A stretch of DNA of 64,000 bases from positions 75,041,618 through 75,105,617 of the forward strand of contig CM017556.1 in assembly GCA_007844125.1 (NCBI GenBank), written 5' to 3'. This document shows positions 1 through 11,397 of the stretch, piece by piece. Numbering within the stretch: position 1 is the first letter of the stretch; the number at the start of each line of letters is the position of its first letter. The notes beneath the pieces were generated by a model. The model searched no databases. It was not told the origin of the DNA and was given only the letters and a program-made list of their open reading frames with translations. This DNA comes from Sinonovacula constricta (taxonomy: Eukaryota; Mollusca; Bivalvia; Cardiida; Solecurtidae). A program made the translations under genes and the position numbers.

Positions 1-1206
1 CAGCTGTAGAGCCTCGGACACAGGCTGTATCAGCTGTAGAGCCTCAGACAAAGGCTGTATCAGCTGTAGAGCCTCGGACACAGGCTGTATCAGCTGTAGA
101 GCCTCAGACAAAGGCTGTATCAGTTGTAGAGCCTCGGACACAGGCTGTATCAGCTGTAGAGCCTCAGACAAAGATCGTATCAGCTGTAGAGCCTCAGACA
201 AAGGTTGTATCAGCTGTAGAGCCTCGGACACAGGCTGTATCAGCTGTAGAGCCTCAGACAAAGGTTGTATCAGCTGTAGAGCCTCAGACAAAGGTTGTAT
301 CAGCTGTAGAGCCTCGGACAAAGGCTGCATCAGCTGTAGAGCCTCGGACACAGGCTGTATCAGCTGTAGAGCCTCAGACAAAGGTTGTATCAGCTGTAGA
401 GCCTCGGACAAAGGCTGCATCAGCTGTAGAGCCTCGGACAAAGGTTGTATCAGCTGTAGAGCCTCAGACAAAGGTTGTATCAGCTGTAGAGCCTCAGACA
501 AAGGTTGTATCAGCTGTAGAGTCTCGGACAAAGGTTGTATCAGCTGTAGAGCCTCAGACAAAGGCTGTATCAGCTGTAGAGCCTCGGACAAAGGTTGTAT
601 CAGCTGTAGAGCCTCAGACAAAGGTTGTATCAGCTGTAGAGCCTCAGACAAAGGTTGTATCAGCTGTAGAGCCTCGGACAAAGGCTGCATCAGCTGTAGA
701 GCCTCGGACACAGGTTGTATCAGCTGTAGAGCCTCAGACAAAGGTTGTATCAGCTGTAGAGCCTCAGACAAAGGCTGTATCAGCTGTAGAGCCTCAGACA
801 AAGGTTGTATCAGCTGTAGAGCCTCGGACAAAGGTTGTATCAGCTGTAGAGCCTCGGACAAAGGCTGTGTTAGCTCTAGAGCATCGGACACAGGCAGTAT
901 CCGCTGTAGAGTCTCGGACAAAGACTGTCTCAGCTGTAGAGCCTCTGACAAAGACTGTCTCAGCTGTAAAGCCTCTGACAAAGACAGTATAAGCTATAGA
1001 GCCTCTGACAAAGACAGTATAAGCTGTAGAGCCTCTGACAAAGACTGTCTCAGCTGTAGAGTCTCGGACAAAGACTGTCTCAGCTGTAGATCCTCTGACA
1101 AAGACAGTATAAGCTGTAGATCCTCGGACAAAGGTTGTATCAGCTGTAGAACCTCGAACAAAGGCTGTATCAGCTGTAGAGCCTCAGGCAATTACTGTAT
1201 TAGCTG
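1..1206. repeat. 30-bp satellite array (about 40 copies, runs off the left edge)
   Basis: A tandem array of a 30-bp unit (CAGCTGTAGAGCCTC then RGACAAAGGTTGTAT) fills the first 1.2 kb and is cut by the window start. At the left the units alternate between a GGACACAGGC form and an AGACAAAGGC form, giving a 60-bp dimer. Units become more divergent after about 870. Because 30 is a multiple of three, several frames stay open through the array; the minus strand reads as a ten-residue repeat (IQPLSEALQL type). No ATG occurs in the regular part and there is no flanking coding context, so I regard the open frames as a by-product of the period. Confidence 0.95.
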
Positions 1207-1751
1207 TATAGGGTATATATGAGGGCGTGTTTGCCGAATTGAAGTTTGGAAGTTTGGAATTTTGAATAAAAAGATTGCTTTAGAGATTGGACATATAATT
1301 TGGAAATACTTGCAGCTTCTATTTTAAATCTTTCTGTGTTGGAACCTACGTGGATTTACTATTCTACAGTGATATAAATATTAAAGTGTTGAATTTGGAT
1401 TATATAATTGACATTCGCGTATTGTTCTACCTTTGGATTATTTCAATTGGGCTTATCTACGAGGACAACCTACCAGTAACTGTTCAGGATTATTCGACGT
1501 TGGATTATTTGTTGCATTGTTAAAGGGACGCGACCTAAAGGGACAAACTGGAAGCTAATATTTATTTTGCCTTCTGAAATTTTGTTTCATTTATTTGTTA
1601 TTGCTTTATTACGCCATATTTTTTATTATTTTTAAAATAAAACATTATTGTACTAGTTTGTTGCTGGCTTGTTCTTTCTGTTACACCATTTCGTTGTTTA
1701 TTAAACATGCCACTTTATAAATAAACTTATATAGCGCGACGGGTCGTAACA
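1207..1751 (+). repeat. LTR-like dispersed repeat, copy 1 (5'-truncated)
   Basis: This is one of three copies of a dispersed element; the others are 7967-8675 (opposite orientation) and 32121-32367. In the + orientation it begins at a TATATA/GAGGGCGTG stretch and ends at GTCGTAACA. Copy 2 shows that the full element starts TGTTA and ends TAACA, with a TATATAAG box followed downstream by AATAAA, as in a retrotransposon LTR (U3-R-U5). Copy 1 lacks the U3 part; the 30-bp satellite abuts the element exactly where it is broken, next to the TATA stretch. No gag, pol or primer-binding site was seen nearby, so it is at most a solo LTR remnant. Confidence 0.65.
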
Positions 1752-2180
1752 ATATGACTTTTCACTATTGTTTAAGAGAGAGCTTACATTTGCATGAGAA
1801 ATAGATCACAATGTCTTAGATTTTCTTTATGAATATTTACTAGGTAACTGATAGCTCTAAATAGCCGTTTGCATAAGGCCACATTGTTATGTATTCAGAT
1901 TTTACAAGGAGGCCTTTATACATCAGGATGGTTGCCTAGTAATTTCAATCATGACACTTTTTCGCAGTAACATGGTTCAATGGTGTTGCAACAATACTGC
2001 CTTCGTTACAATTATGTTCTTTGGAACTATCGTCGTCATATGCGCTGTGTGTTTGTACTCCTATGAAAGTAAAAGACACAATTATTATTGGATTTATGTT
2101 GTTAATATGTACATTATTAAAAGACCTAAAATGTTACAAATGGCACTTAAATTGGGCAGTTTTTAAAATATGACCGTTTC
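1752..2180. other. AT-rich non-coding stretch, nothing recognised
   Basis: The stretch lies between the LTR-like copy and a microsatellite. A 71-codon open frame at 1951-2166 (+) has one hydrophobic run, but has no recognisable domain, splice partner or homologue that I know, and is probably chance. Confidence 0.6.
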
Positions 2181-2274
2181 GAATATAATATAATATAATA
2201 TAATATAATATAATATAATATAATATAATATAATATAATATAATATAATATAATATAATATAATATAATATTAT
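2181..2274. repeat. (TAATA)n microsatellite
   Basis: An uninterrupted pentanucleotide repeat of TAATA/ATATA type, about 19 copies. The unit is nearly pure A+T. Confidence 0.95.
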
Positions 2275-3476
2275 ATACAATGTCAAATGTTCGATTTACA
2301 ATATAATGAAGTCATCAAGAAAACAAACAATTAAAATTAAAGTGATACATGTATATTGTTCAAGACCGGAAGAGACTATTTTCTATTCTATTCCTCATTG
2401 GCAGTAATATTTCAAAATCATCAAAGCTGAGCTGTCAGACATAAACAGGAACTGGCGCAGACCATATCGATGACAAATTAATATTATATTAATATAACAA
2501 GAAAATAATTAACACATATTTTAGTTAAAACACCGTTTTATTCTACGTGAAGATCGCCTTCAGTTGATAGGAAACCGGTGCATTTGCAAAAGCCTTCAAA
2601 CACGTTTGCCGATCTGTATCGCAGAAGGGAATATTTAAAGTTAGAAATCATATTACTAAGACCAGTGAGAAAGATAAAACGCATCTCGCGACACCTAAAA
2701 TAATGGTATTTGCTGTGGACTAACTGAATGGATGATTTTTCTTTAATTCTTACAATGGTTGATCTATACCCATTTATTGCTCCCATCAGAAAACTGTGTA
2801 TTGTATGTATACAACAGTCAGTTCTGTAAGTGTTGATTAATGATAACATTGTTCGGGATATATATCCTAGAATTTATTTTCTCTTAGGAAGGTCGAGACA
2901 TTAATATTACATAAAACAATTGAAGTTTCCTGTATGTAAACTATCATTTTCCACCTCACTATGATATTTTTAACATGCAATTATTTCTTGTGGTTATTAT
3001 TCTACGGTTCCAACGGTTCTAATCGTCATACCGATAATTTATTTAGTGGTTTCTTTAAGTGCTTTTCAGAGATTGTTATGTTCGCAAAGTCAATTGCCTA
3101 GAGAAACATGACACACATGTATCATCAACAAATAAACCAAAATTATCTAATGGAATGCTGCACCAATGCCATATAAATACCAATCTCCAACGCAGTGATC
3201 TCCCCCTTTCAGTAAGGAGAATCTCTGCTACCACACAGAAATTCTTCCAGATCTGGAAGGATTTGATTTTTTTACTTTTAATTTTTGTTCAATAAAATGA
3301 CAATCGGAATGAATGTGTATGTTAGAAAAACGACTAAAAATGGATGAAAAAAAAACAATTTTAACGATAAAGAAAAAAAAAAAAAGAATGTATTTATCAC
3401 TACAATCGTAACAACTCGGCCATTTCCGTCCTTTCGCCGAGCGCGAAATTTCAGTGTTACGGTTCATAAACAATCA
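2275..3476. other. Intergenic DNA without recognised features
   Basis: AT-rich sequence with short A-runs near 3345-3385. Open frames of 78-103 codons on both strands show no domain or codon bias that I can recognise. Confidence 0.6.
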
Positions 3477-3626
3477 ATGGATACTGTTGAAGAAATTCAC
3501 AAAGTAATAACGGAGTTTGACTCCTCCATAAAAGCGAAACCCAAACAGATCGAGTGTCTGCAGTCTCTGTTGGCAGGCAAAGACGTCATAGCTAATCTGC
3601 CTGTTGGTTACTATCGTCACGTGATT
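3477..3626 (+). pseudogene. RecQ-like DNA helicase N-terminal fragment
   Basis: From an ATG at 3477 the frame reads as a helicase start. A KPKQIECLQSLLAGKDVIA stretch corresponds to motif 0 (Q residue) and the approach to the Walker A loop of RecQ-family or other SF2 helicases, followed by NLPVGY, where family members continue with a GKS/GKT nucleotide-binding loop. Here the glycine-lysine-serine is missing: after about residue 48 the reading changes to unrelated sequence and stops at 3659. Nothing resembling later helicase motifs follows within several kilobases. It is therefore either an isolated first exon or, more likely, a truncated gene copy. The family call rests on about 30 residues. 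Confidence 0.5.
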
Positions 3627-3900
3627 TTGTATGATGGCAGTGGTTTTAAGCGAGCGTAGCGATGTCGTAAACCCTGTGCGGAGTTTGTATAAATACATGT
3701 ATCTAGCACAAGTTGGATTCTACTTTAGGATTTTCATCTTATTCAAGTTATCATGAAAATGTATACGCCACTGGAATGTGTAGCTTTAATGTGTGTCCTA
3801 ATGCACGGTGATGTTAGTTCGTGTTCGCTGGTACATTTAAATAAAATTTTATTTCAGCTAAACTCCTTTTCTATTTAAAGATTTACAGACTTTTCATCTT

Positions 3901-4831
3901 ATTTAAAAAGTTTTTATGAAAATGTATACGGCACTGGTATGTGAATTACGGTACTGGTATGTGAATTACGGCACTGGTAAGTGAATTACGGCACTGGTAT
4001 GTGAATTACGACACTGGTAAGTGAATTACGGCACTGGTATGTGAATTACGGCACTGGAATGTGAATTACGGCACTGGTATGTGAATTACGTCACTGAAAT
4101 GTGAATTACGGCACTGGTATGTGAATTACGGCACTGGTATGTGAATTATGTAAATTACGGCACTGGTATGTGAATTATGTAAATTACGGCACTGGAATGT
4201 GAATTACGGCACTGGTATGTGAATTACGGCACTTGTATGTGTATTACGGCACTGGTATGTGAATTACGGCGCTGGTGTGTGAATTACGGCACTGGTATGT
4301 AAACTACGGCGCTGGTGTGTGAATACAAATAGGAAGATTTTTTTGTTTCAAATGACGTCACTTACTATTTTAACGTCAATATAATTCTGAGAATATGTCA
4401 TCAGGTGGAGCGTTTTGTTTTAAATTTAAAAAGTTTTTATGAAAATGTATACGTCACTGAAATGTGAATTACGGCACTGGTATGTGAATTACGGCACTGG
4501 TATGTGAATTACGGCACTGGTATGTGAATTATGTAAATTACGGCACTGGTATGTGAATTATGTAAATTACGGCACTGGAATGTGAATTACGGCACTGGTA
4601 TGTGAATTACGGCACTTGTATGTGTATTACGGCACTGGTATGTGAATTACGGCACTGGAATGTGAATTACGGCGCTGGTGTGTGAATTACGGCACTGGTA
4701 TGTGAATTACGGCGCTGGTGTGTGAATACAAATAGGAAGATTTTTTTGTTCAAATGACGTCACTTACTATTTTAACGTCAATATAATTCTGAGAATATGT
4801 CATCAGGTGGAGCGTTTTGTTTTAAATTTAC
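3901..4831. repeat. 20-bp satellite inside a two-copy tandem block
   Basis: The 20-bp unit GTGAATTACGGCACTGGTAT is repeated from about 3931 to 4324 and again from about 4453 to 4725. Each array is preceded by the same leader (AAGTTTTTATGAAAATGTAT) and followed by the same roughly 105-bp trailer containing AATGACGTCACTTAC. Whole blocks of about 523 bp (3901-4423) and 408 bp (4424-4831) are therefore direct duplicates that differ mainly in the number of 20-mers. A third, single leader-like sequence at about 3738-3780 may be the ancestral form. Occasional 13-bp inserts (ATGTAAATTACGG) appear in both arrays, so the duplication came after them. Confidence 0.93.
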
Positions 4832-6079
4832 AAATGTTCTTTTCAGTGTTTCATTTAAGAATGTTCTTAGCTAAGAGCTCTAGAATCTGGTTTAAACACC
4901 CTATTTGTTGTTTTTACCGACTGATCGCTCCAAGGCAGTACCTGTTTGTGTTTCTATGTAAAATGTCTCCTGACCCTTGTCTCATTGTTTGATCTTTCTT
5001 CGCTTTTTACTGTTATACTTATCTGTCTAGTGCTTTGTTCAAATGATACTATATATTGTTGTACTCATATGACCTTGATATTGTCGTTGTTGTATAACAA
5101 ATAACCCTTTAAATACCTCTGTTATTTTGTTATCTGTTCTTTTGCACTTAAAGTAAATAAAACCCAGAATACTTAATTTGAAGTATATTAATGTGATGTA
5201 ATCAATATCACATGTATCTAGGTTATATGCATGTGTTGATAGAGATGAATGCATTAAATCACAAAACTACAATAAATGGCCATTAATTTATTAAACTATA
5301 GAACAACTTTAGACAAATATTTACCTCCTACATTTGTGCATGTGAGACAAAGGCCTACCCCTCCGCCGAGTCCACACCGTGCATAAACATTACATTTAGT
5401 ACAGACAGATAAGAAAAATTAATAAGAAAAATCAATATATAATTTAACATTACCAGAAAAAGTTACACAATAACAAATTTTGTTATCTGGCTTAAATACC
5501 TTAAATAATTTTAATAATAATTTAACAATGTAAAGTATGGAATATATTATTATTTATCAAGACACTGTCACAATTATCAATATATATATACTGCTACTCC
5601 TTAGTTTTGTGTCTTACAACTAAATATATATTTCTTGAATTAATGTAATACGATATATATAACATGTCATTTTATTCAAACAAGGTCGTTAATCTTCTAA
5701 ATTATTTGAACTATTTCATTTAATATTTATTTTTATACTGAAGCACATCTGTAATTCTTGAACGTTCATAAAATATGTCTTATACTGTCTCTCCATGTGT
5801 AAAACAATGATTAGTAATATATTTGTTATATACGAGCGTAAGTATCAAGAGTTCTACGAATATTTTCTCTCAGAAAACATTGAAAATAGGAATCATTTAT
5901 GTTTTCAAAATCAAAGCTAAAATATGCAAGATCAATAAATAAGTTCAGCGTTTATCAACTCGTAAGCACGGCACTGTTTTAATGCCATATTATGACTTCG
6001 TATTAGCGTCTTCAAGAATAAACGGTGGGTGTATTTAACGACCGTATTGGCCAACATTATAAACACGTGTGTAAAAGTA
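4832..6079. other. AT-rich intergenic DNA, nothing recognised
   Basis: The sequence is strongly AT-rich, with no coding similarity seen. A weak match around 4917-4945 to the 61-bp dispersed repeat found at 44.1 kb is too short to annotate separately. Confidence 0.6.
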
Positions 6080-6330
6080 AAATTTGCAAATTGCTTGCGG
6101 ATCGGGAGGTTTCGGGTTCAAACCCAGGCCGGGTAAAACCAAAGACTTTAAATTTGGTAGTAATGGCTTCCCTCCTAACGCTCGTGGCTAAGGGGACAGC
6201 ATTACAACTGACTCATCGGTGTCGGTATAACGGACAGGCCGGGATCAGTCCCTGGGCACTTCATAAATGCCCCTGTGCTATAATGATAGAAATTTCGCTG
6301 CACAGTATCGGCAAAAAATGCCGGCAAATC
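6080..6330 (+). repeat. tRNA-derived SINE
   Basis: A good pol III B-box (GGTTCAAACCC, about 6115-6125) sits in a GCGGATCGGGAGG...GGCCGGG context typical of tRNA-derived SINE heads. It is followed by a body with ACCAAAGACTTTAAA, AATGGCTTCCCTCC and GGTGTCGGTATAACGG motifs resembling a SINE body widespread in molluscs and corals (recalled, not searched). The 3' part, CTGGGCACTTCATAAATG and onward, recurs in reverse orientation at 42172-42240. A clear A-box is not visible, so the head may be decayed. The 142-codon open frame across it is accidental. Confidence 0.7.
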
Positions 6331-6479
6331 CCATTCCTACATTTGCCCCTTGAGATGAGTTCGAATGCCCTTACAACAAGTATCGATAATGATCCCTTAT
6401 TCTTGTCGGATACTGGAGGGCGTGGGTACAGAATCAAGTATCTCCTATTATGATCTAATATCACAGTGATTTTAAATAT

Positions 6480-6530
6480 GAAACAAGCGAGGTTTCCTAG
6501 CGACAATGCTTGTAAACTATAGGAAAGTTC
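6480..6530 (+). repeat. Short dispersed repeat, copy 1
   Basis: AACAAGCGAGGTTTCCT followed by a loosely matching GC..CA..GCTT...GGAAAGTTC stretch recurs at 33792-33843. Both copies are preceded by weakly similar sequence. The element type is unknown. Confidence 0.55.
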
Positions 6531-7966
6531 AACATGGAGTATCATAATGTCCTTTTGCGTTAGTTAGATGGGAGAGACTAAACAGTATATGAACTGAGAC
6601 TTGTCGGGGTCTTTGTTTTTGTCTTACATCTATCCGTTCAAATGGCGACCTCCATGAGTAAACATGTGCGTTGGTTTCTATTTTTAGTAAGAAAATCCCA
6701 GTATGACGTCATTGAGATTGAAGAGTATTTTATTGTAACATGCGATTTCATTGGAAGAAGATTGGTCTCCCCTGCCTCATGCATATTCATGAAAACGAGA
6801 TTTTGCTAGTCAAATTTCCCACGGTATGTATGGAGTGTAACGGAAGAAAATACTGTGGTTGCCGACGATGCCGGAACATTAAAGAAATTAGAACTGGTTA
6901 GTTCTCGAGTATTTAATCCACGTGACACAGCTATAGCACACATGACTCTCTGTCTTACCTTGCTGCGCTTCCTTATACTCGTTTTATATTGCTCTGTAAT
7001 TTGATATTCATAATATTTGAACTCAGACATTCGAGGCTTGTAACCAGAGTGATTACTGTCAATAGAATAGAATCAAAATGATCAAGATCATGTATCATGC
7101 TCTAATTATACTTAGTCTTTGTACTGAATTCTTTTTAAAATACAGATAAAAAACTGAATGTTGTGTATTTGTTTCATTCGTTGTTGTTCGAGCACTGTTA
7201 CAGGAGCATCCCAGTTTGAAAAAGCAATAATTTTACCGTGGCCAGGAAGTGTCTAGACAGACAACAAGGCAAGTATGTCCTTAAAGCGGCCTGCGTTTTT
7301 TTTTACTTAGCTCTTACATTGTCTCGTTGCATTCCTCGAACACTGTAAACTGGGCAACTTAGATGTTTAGCTGTCTGTCACCTTCTTACCTTCTTTTAGA
7401 TAGTGACGCAAGACAAGCCCAGATTATATAATTGGCCGAATTGATTACAATTATCTATTGATCACTTAAGTCATCCAAATTTAAATTGCGTTTTATTATA
7501 TACAAGCATCTACGGCAAAACAGATGAAAGAGTATATCTAAAATACCGGTAAATGCAACTTTGTAGATAACACCATAGAAATTGTAGTGACAAGAAGCGT
7601 GCGTCTCGTGTATAGAGAAACAAATTCTGCATGTTTATCCCAGCACCTATCCTATCCCCCAACCCCACCCCGAAAAATATTAAAATCATATAAACACAAA
7701 TAAGTGTACATGTACAATGTTTTCTTGGAGAATTCTTCTAAAAACGATCGGCATGCACGAACTTTAGCATCATAAATAGTAACATTATTTCTAAGAATAT
7801 TCCGTGTTTGCGTTTTTGCATAAGGCAAACAAAGATGTCAATGTCAAACAAAATTGTTTTTTGTCGTGACTTGAATATGCTGCGATGTTCAAATGGCAAA
7901 ATAAGTGCCCTGGTTTAAATTTGAGACGATCAATAATACGTGTTTCAAAACAATATGTTAGCATAC
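6531..7966. other. Intergenic DNA, nothing firm
   Basis: No gene is recognised. GCCAGGAAGTGTCTAGACA at about 7244-7262 recurs exactly at about 10332-10350 in weakly similar surroundings, suggesting an old duplication of a few hundred bases. Confidence 0.5.
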
Positions 7967-8675
7967 TGTTACGACCGGTGTCGCTATTAAAGTTTATTTA
8001 TAAAATGGCACGTTTACTAAACGACGAAATGGTTTAACAGAAAGGACAAGCCAGCAACAAACTAGTACAATAATGTTTTATTTAAATAAACAATTAAATC
8101 TATGACGTTATAAAACAATAACAAATAAATCAGACAAAAATTCAGAAAGCAAAATAAATGTTAGCTTACAGTTTGTCCCTTTAGGAGGTGTCCCTTTAAC
8201 AGTCCAATTAACAATCCAACGTCGAATAATAAGAGTTTTCGGTAGAATGTCCTCGTAGATAAGCACAGTTGAAATAATTCAAAGGTAGAACAATACACGA
8301 ATGTAAATGATATAATTCCAAATTCAACACTTTAATATTTATATCAGTGTAGAATATAGTAAGTCCACGTAAGTTTCAACACAGAAAGATTTAATATAGA
8401 AGCTGCAAGTATTTCCAAACTATATATCCAAACTCTAAAGCAAACTTAACTTGAAATCGGCTTACACGCCCTTATATAAACCCAAAGAATTTCTAGAACA
8501 TTCACGAAACCCAGAACATTCTCGAAACCCAGTTAAAAATAAACAAATGAACTTTTTAGTATAATCCTTATTTTCTAGCAGTTACGCGAATGCTACGTCA
8601 TCAATACCACAACGGTAAACAACCTTTAACCTGACTAGCGTAACCTTAAACACTGGTGTACTACTGTACATAACA
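7967..8675 (-). repeat. LTR-like dispersed repeat, copy 2 (apparently full length, 709 bp)
   Basis: On the + strand it starts TGTTACGACC and ends ACATAACA, so it has TGTTA/TAACA inverted ends as many LTRs do. Read on the minus strand it has a TATATAAG box followed downstream by AATAAA signals and ends GGTCGTAACA. It aligns along its length with 1207-1751 and in part with 32121-32367. The flanking 5-mers (CATAC and ATAAT) do not match, so no target duplication is visible. No internal retrotransposon coding region adjoins it, so a solo LTR is the simplest reading. Confidence 0.65.
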
Positions 8676-10039
8676 ATAATAATTGTAGTTTCGCACTATC
8701 TCGAATTTAATTGTTAGAGCATTATGCATTGACGATCATGATAAAAGTAGTAAATTCATATGTCTAAATACAGTCAACATATTTTGGCCAATCCAAGACC
8801 AATTCTCGAATATTTTTGTATATGCATGTAGCTATGACATAAAGACTGTCTTACAGCAGTGAAATGACTACTATTAATGTAGATACAAATATTTATTTCA
8901 ATAACAAACAATTGACTATAATGGCACTACCAGAGGTGTCGAATAGAACCACACTGATTGCGTACACCTGTCCTTTTTGGAATAATATAATGATCAAATT
9001 TCATGTAGAATGTCCATATATCAAACATGTATTAGACGAGAGAACACATTTTCTCCCTAATCCATTTTTAACCAAATAATTATAATCATTGTTTTGCTTT
9101 GTTCATTTTATTTGGATCGTATAATTATTTGGATACTAAAAGTAGAAACAGGAAGCTATTATTAAATATCCATTTTGATTATACATTTAATTTCTTAGCA
9201 ACCACACGGATGTAAGACAAAGTGAAAATATCTCGCATGTTCTTACATCTTTTAAAAATTTCTAATGATATGCGAATAAGTTGGGTTTTGTGTTATTCTC
9301 TTAAGTTGATACGTTGAGGGATACACGGGTAGACGTGTATTTAAAGCTGTGTTTTCTTCTTTAAACAAACGAAACATTTGTCGCCATTGACTTACGAAAA
9401 CCTCTCCTCGATGCAAACTTTGGGATCGACAAGTGAACCATATTTAACCTAGGATAGTTATATTTTGTAAAAGCAAGAGCAAAAGGGAACTGCGTAATGT
9501 ATCAATCTTTCCTTTAGAGAATAAGATGTTTATACATTGTTGACAGTTTTACCTGAAGAACCAAGCCAAGAAAGCACTGTTTGCTGTGTTGCGTTACAGC
9601 AAGAAAGTTTGAATCCTGATTTAGCTTCGTTTACAATTATTTGACACTATGGTAGCACCAATTCTTACGTATCGTTGGTTTAAGTAGGTGATTAGCAGGT
9701 TGTATTACCCCCATCAAATTAAAATAAGAATAAAATGATCGTATTTTAACAAACTGTTCAGTAGGTGGACTATTAAATATTAATATAAACACATTCAAAT
9801 TCACGTGTTACCACAGGTTACCACAGGTTACAAATGTACATAATCAGGAGCTTATAAAGTGCAATTAGCATAAATTGGTAAGGAATGTAACTATGAATAA
9901 GTTGGCAAGTGATACATAATTATAGCATGAAATGAGGTCGATAATATTGTACATGAATTTCCAAATTACAGCCAGCAATCGCACGCACCCAACCTACCAG
10001 CGCGCTTCGCACAGTATATGAAAAAACATCAGTAAAATT
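8676..10039. other. Intergenic DNA, nothing recognised
   Basis: AT-rich sequence with a short duplicated GTTACCACAG at 9807-9830. No coding or RNA feature is supported. Confidence 0.6.
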
Positions 10040-10199
10040 AAAGAACGTGTTTTGCAAGTAATGATAGCATATTTTCAATGTTCACGGAGCAAATTTACAT
10101 GTCTGCTGTGAGACATACTAAAGAACGTGTTTTGCAAGTTATGATAGCATATTTTCAATGTTCACGGAGCAAATTTACATGTGTGCTGTGAGACATACT
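10040..10199. repeat. 80-bp tandem duplication (two copies)
   Basis: Two adjacent 80-bp copies begin AAAGAACGTGTTTTGCAAG and end GTGAGACATACT. They differ at only a few positions, which suggests a recent duplication. Confidence 0.95.
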
Positions 10200-10795
10200 T
10201 CTTGTATACTCTAATCACAGACAGTGCGTTGGTTCGGTTTAAAGTTATGCACTTGTTTTCTTCACTGTTGTTGTTATGCACCATTTAAGTACAACCCAAG
10301 GTTAAAGCATATTTCCACACCATTTACCATTGCCAGGAAGTGTCTAGACAAAGCAATTTGCAATCATTGTGAGGCTGTCTTTGTTAAAAACAACATTTCG
10401 TTTTAGATCTTACATGTCGTATTTACTCCACAGAACACCGTCAACAAGTCAATTATTAATTGTCTAAAATTACTTTTAGAAATTCGGTTCCGCCTTGTTC
10501 TGACAGTGTTTTGTGAAAAGCGTCTGCTATTAAAACATATTGTATTTTATCTGTTAAGAGCTTTGTATAGAGTAGATAAGCATTTTTTGTTTCCTCCCCA
10601 GTTATTACCTTAAAAGGATTTAATGACTAAGCCATTTTCACATCAAAAAATAAAAGTATTTATGTGAGCCCTCCATTTATCTTTGAAATCTAATATCTTG
10701 TTACATAGATTTTTTTGGAAGAGAACAATTGTCTACGTGGTTCTTTGTTTCTGAAATCTATTGATTGTGTTGTGTTGAGACTGATTTCAAAGCCA
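10200..10795. other. Intergenic DNA, nothing recognised
   Basis: No supported gene. It contains the second GCCAGGAAGTGTCTAGACA copy (about 10332-10350; the first is at 7244). Confidence 0.55.
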
Positions 10796-11397
10796 AAGTA
10801 GGTTGCACATTTCTTTTATATCTAAGAAGATCTTTTGGATTTCCTTAAAGTAGGTTACACATTTCTCTATATTTAAGAAGATCTTTTGGATTTCCTTAAA
10901 GTAGGTTGCACATTTCTCTATATCTAAGAAAATCTTTTGGATTTTCTTAAAGTAGGTTGCACATGTCTCTATATTTAAGAAAATCTTTTGGATTTCCTTA
11001 AAGTAGGTTACACATTTCTCTATATTTAAGAAGATCTTTTGGATTTCCTTAAAGTAGGTTACACATTTCTCTATATCTAAGATCTTTTGGATTTCCTTAG
11101 GTTACACATTTCTCTATATCTAAGATCTTTTGGATTTCCTTCAAGAAGATTGCACATTTCTCAATATCTAAGAAGATCTATTGGATTTCCTTCAAGAAGG
11201 TTGCACATTTCTCTATATCTAAGAAGATCTTTTGGATTTCCTTAAAGAAGGTTACACATTTCTCTTATATCTAAGAAGATCTTTTGGATTTCCTTAAAGA
11301 AGGTTACACATTTCTCTATATCTAAGAAGATCATTTGGATTTCATTACAGTAGGTTGCACATTTCTCTTATATCTAAGAAGATCTTTTGGATTTCTT
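10796..11397. repeat. 51-bp satellite (about 12 copies)
   Basis: The unit is about 51 bp, of form GTAGGTTRCACATTTCTCTA then TATCTAAGAAGATCTTTTGG then ATTTCCTTAAA. Most copies contain the palindrome AAGATCTT. Two adjacent copies near 11080-11130 are shortened to about 43 bp, and the right half uses CAAGAAG in place of AAAGTAG. Confidence 0.93.

Noticed and set aside
994..1191. 65-codon minus-strand frame with a ten-residue repeat
   Set aside because: Reading of the 30-bp satellite; the same period keeps several frames open and there is no promoter, splice or domain context.
6025..6453. 142-codon + open frame
   Set aside because: Runs through a SINE with a pol III B-box and shows no protein family resemblance.
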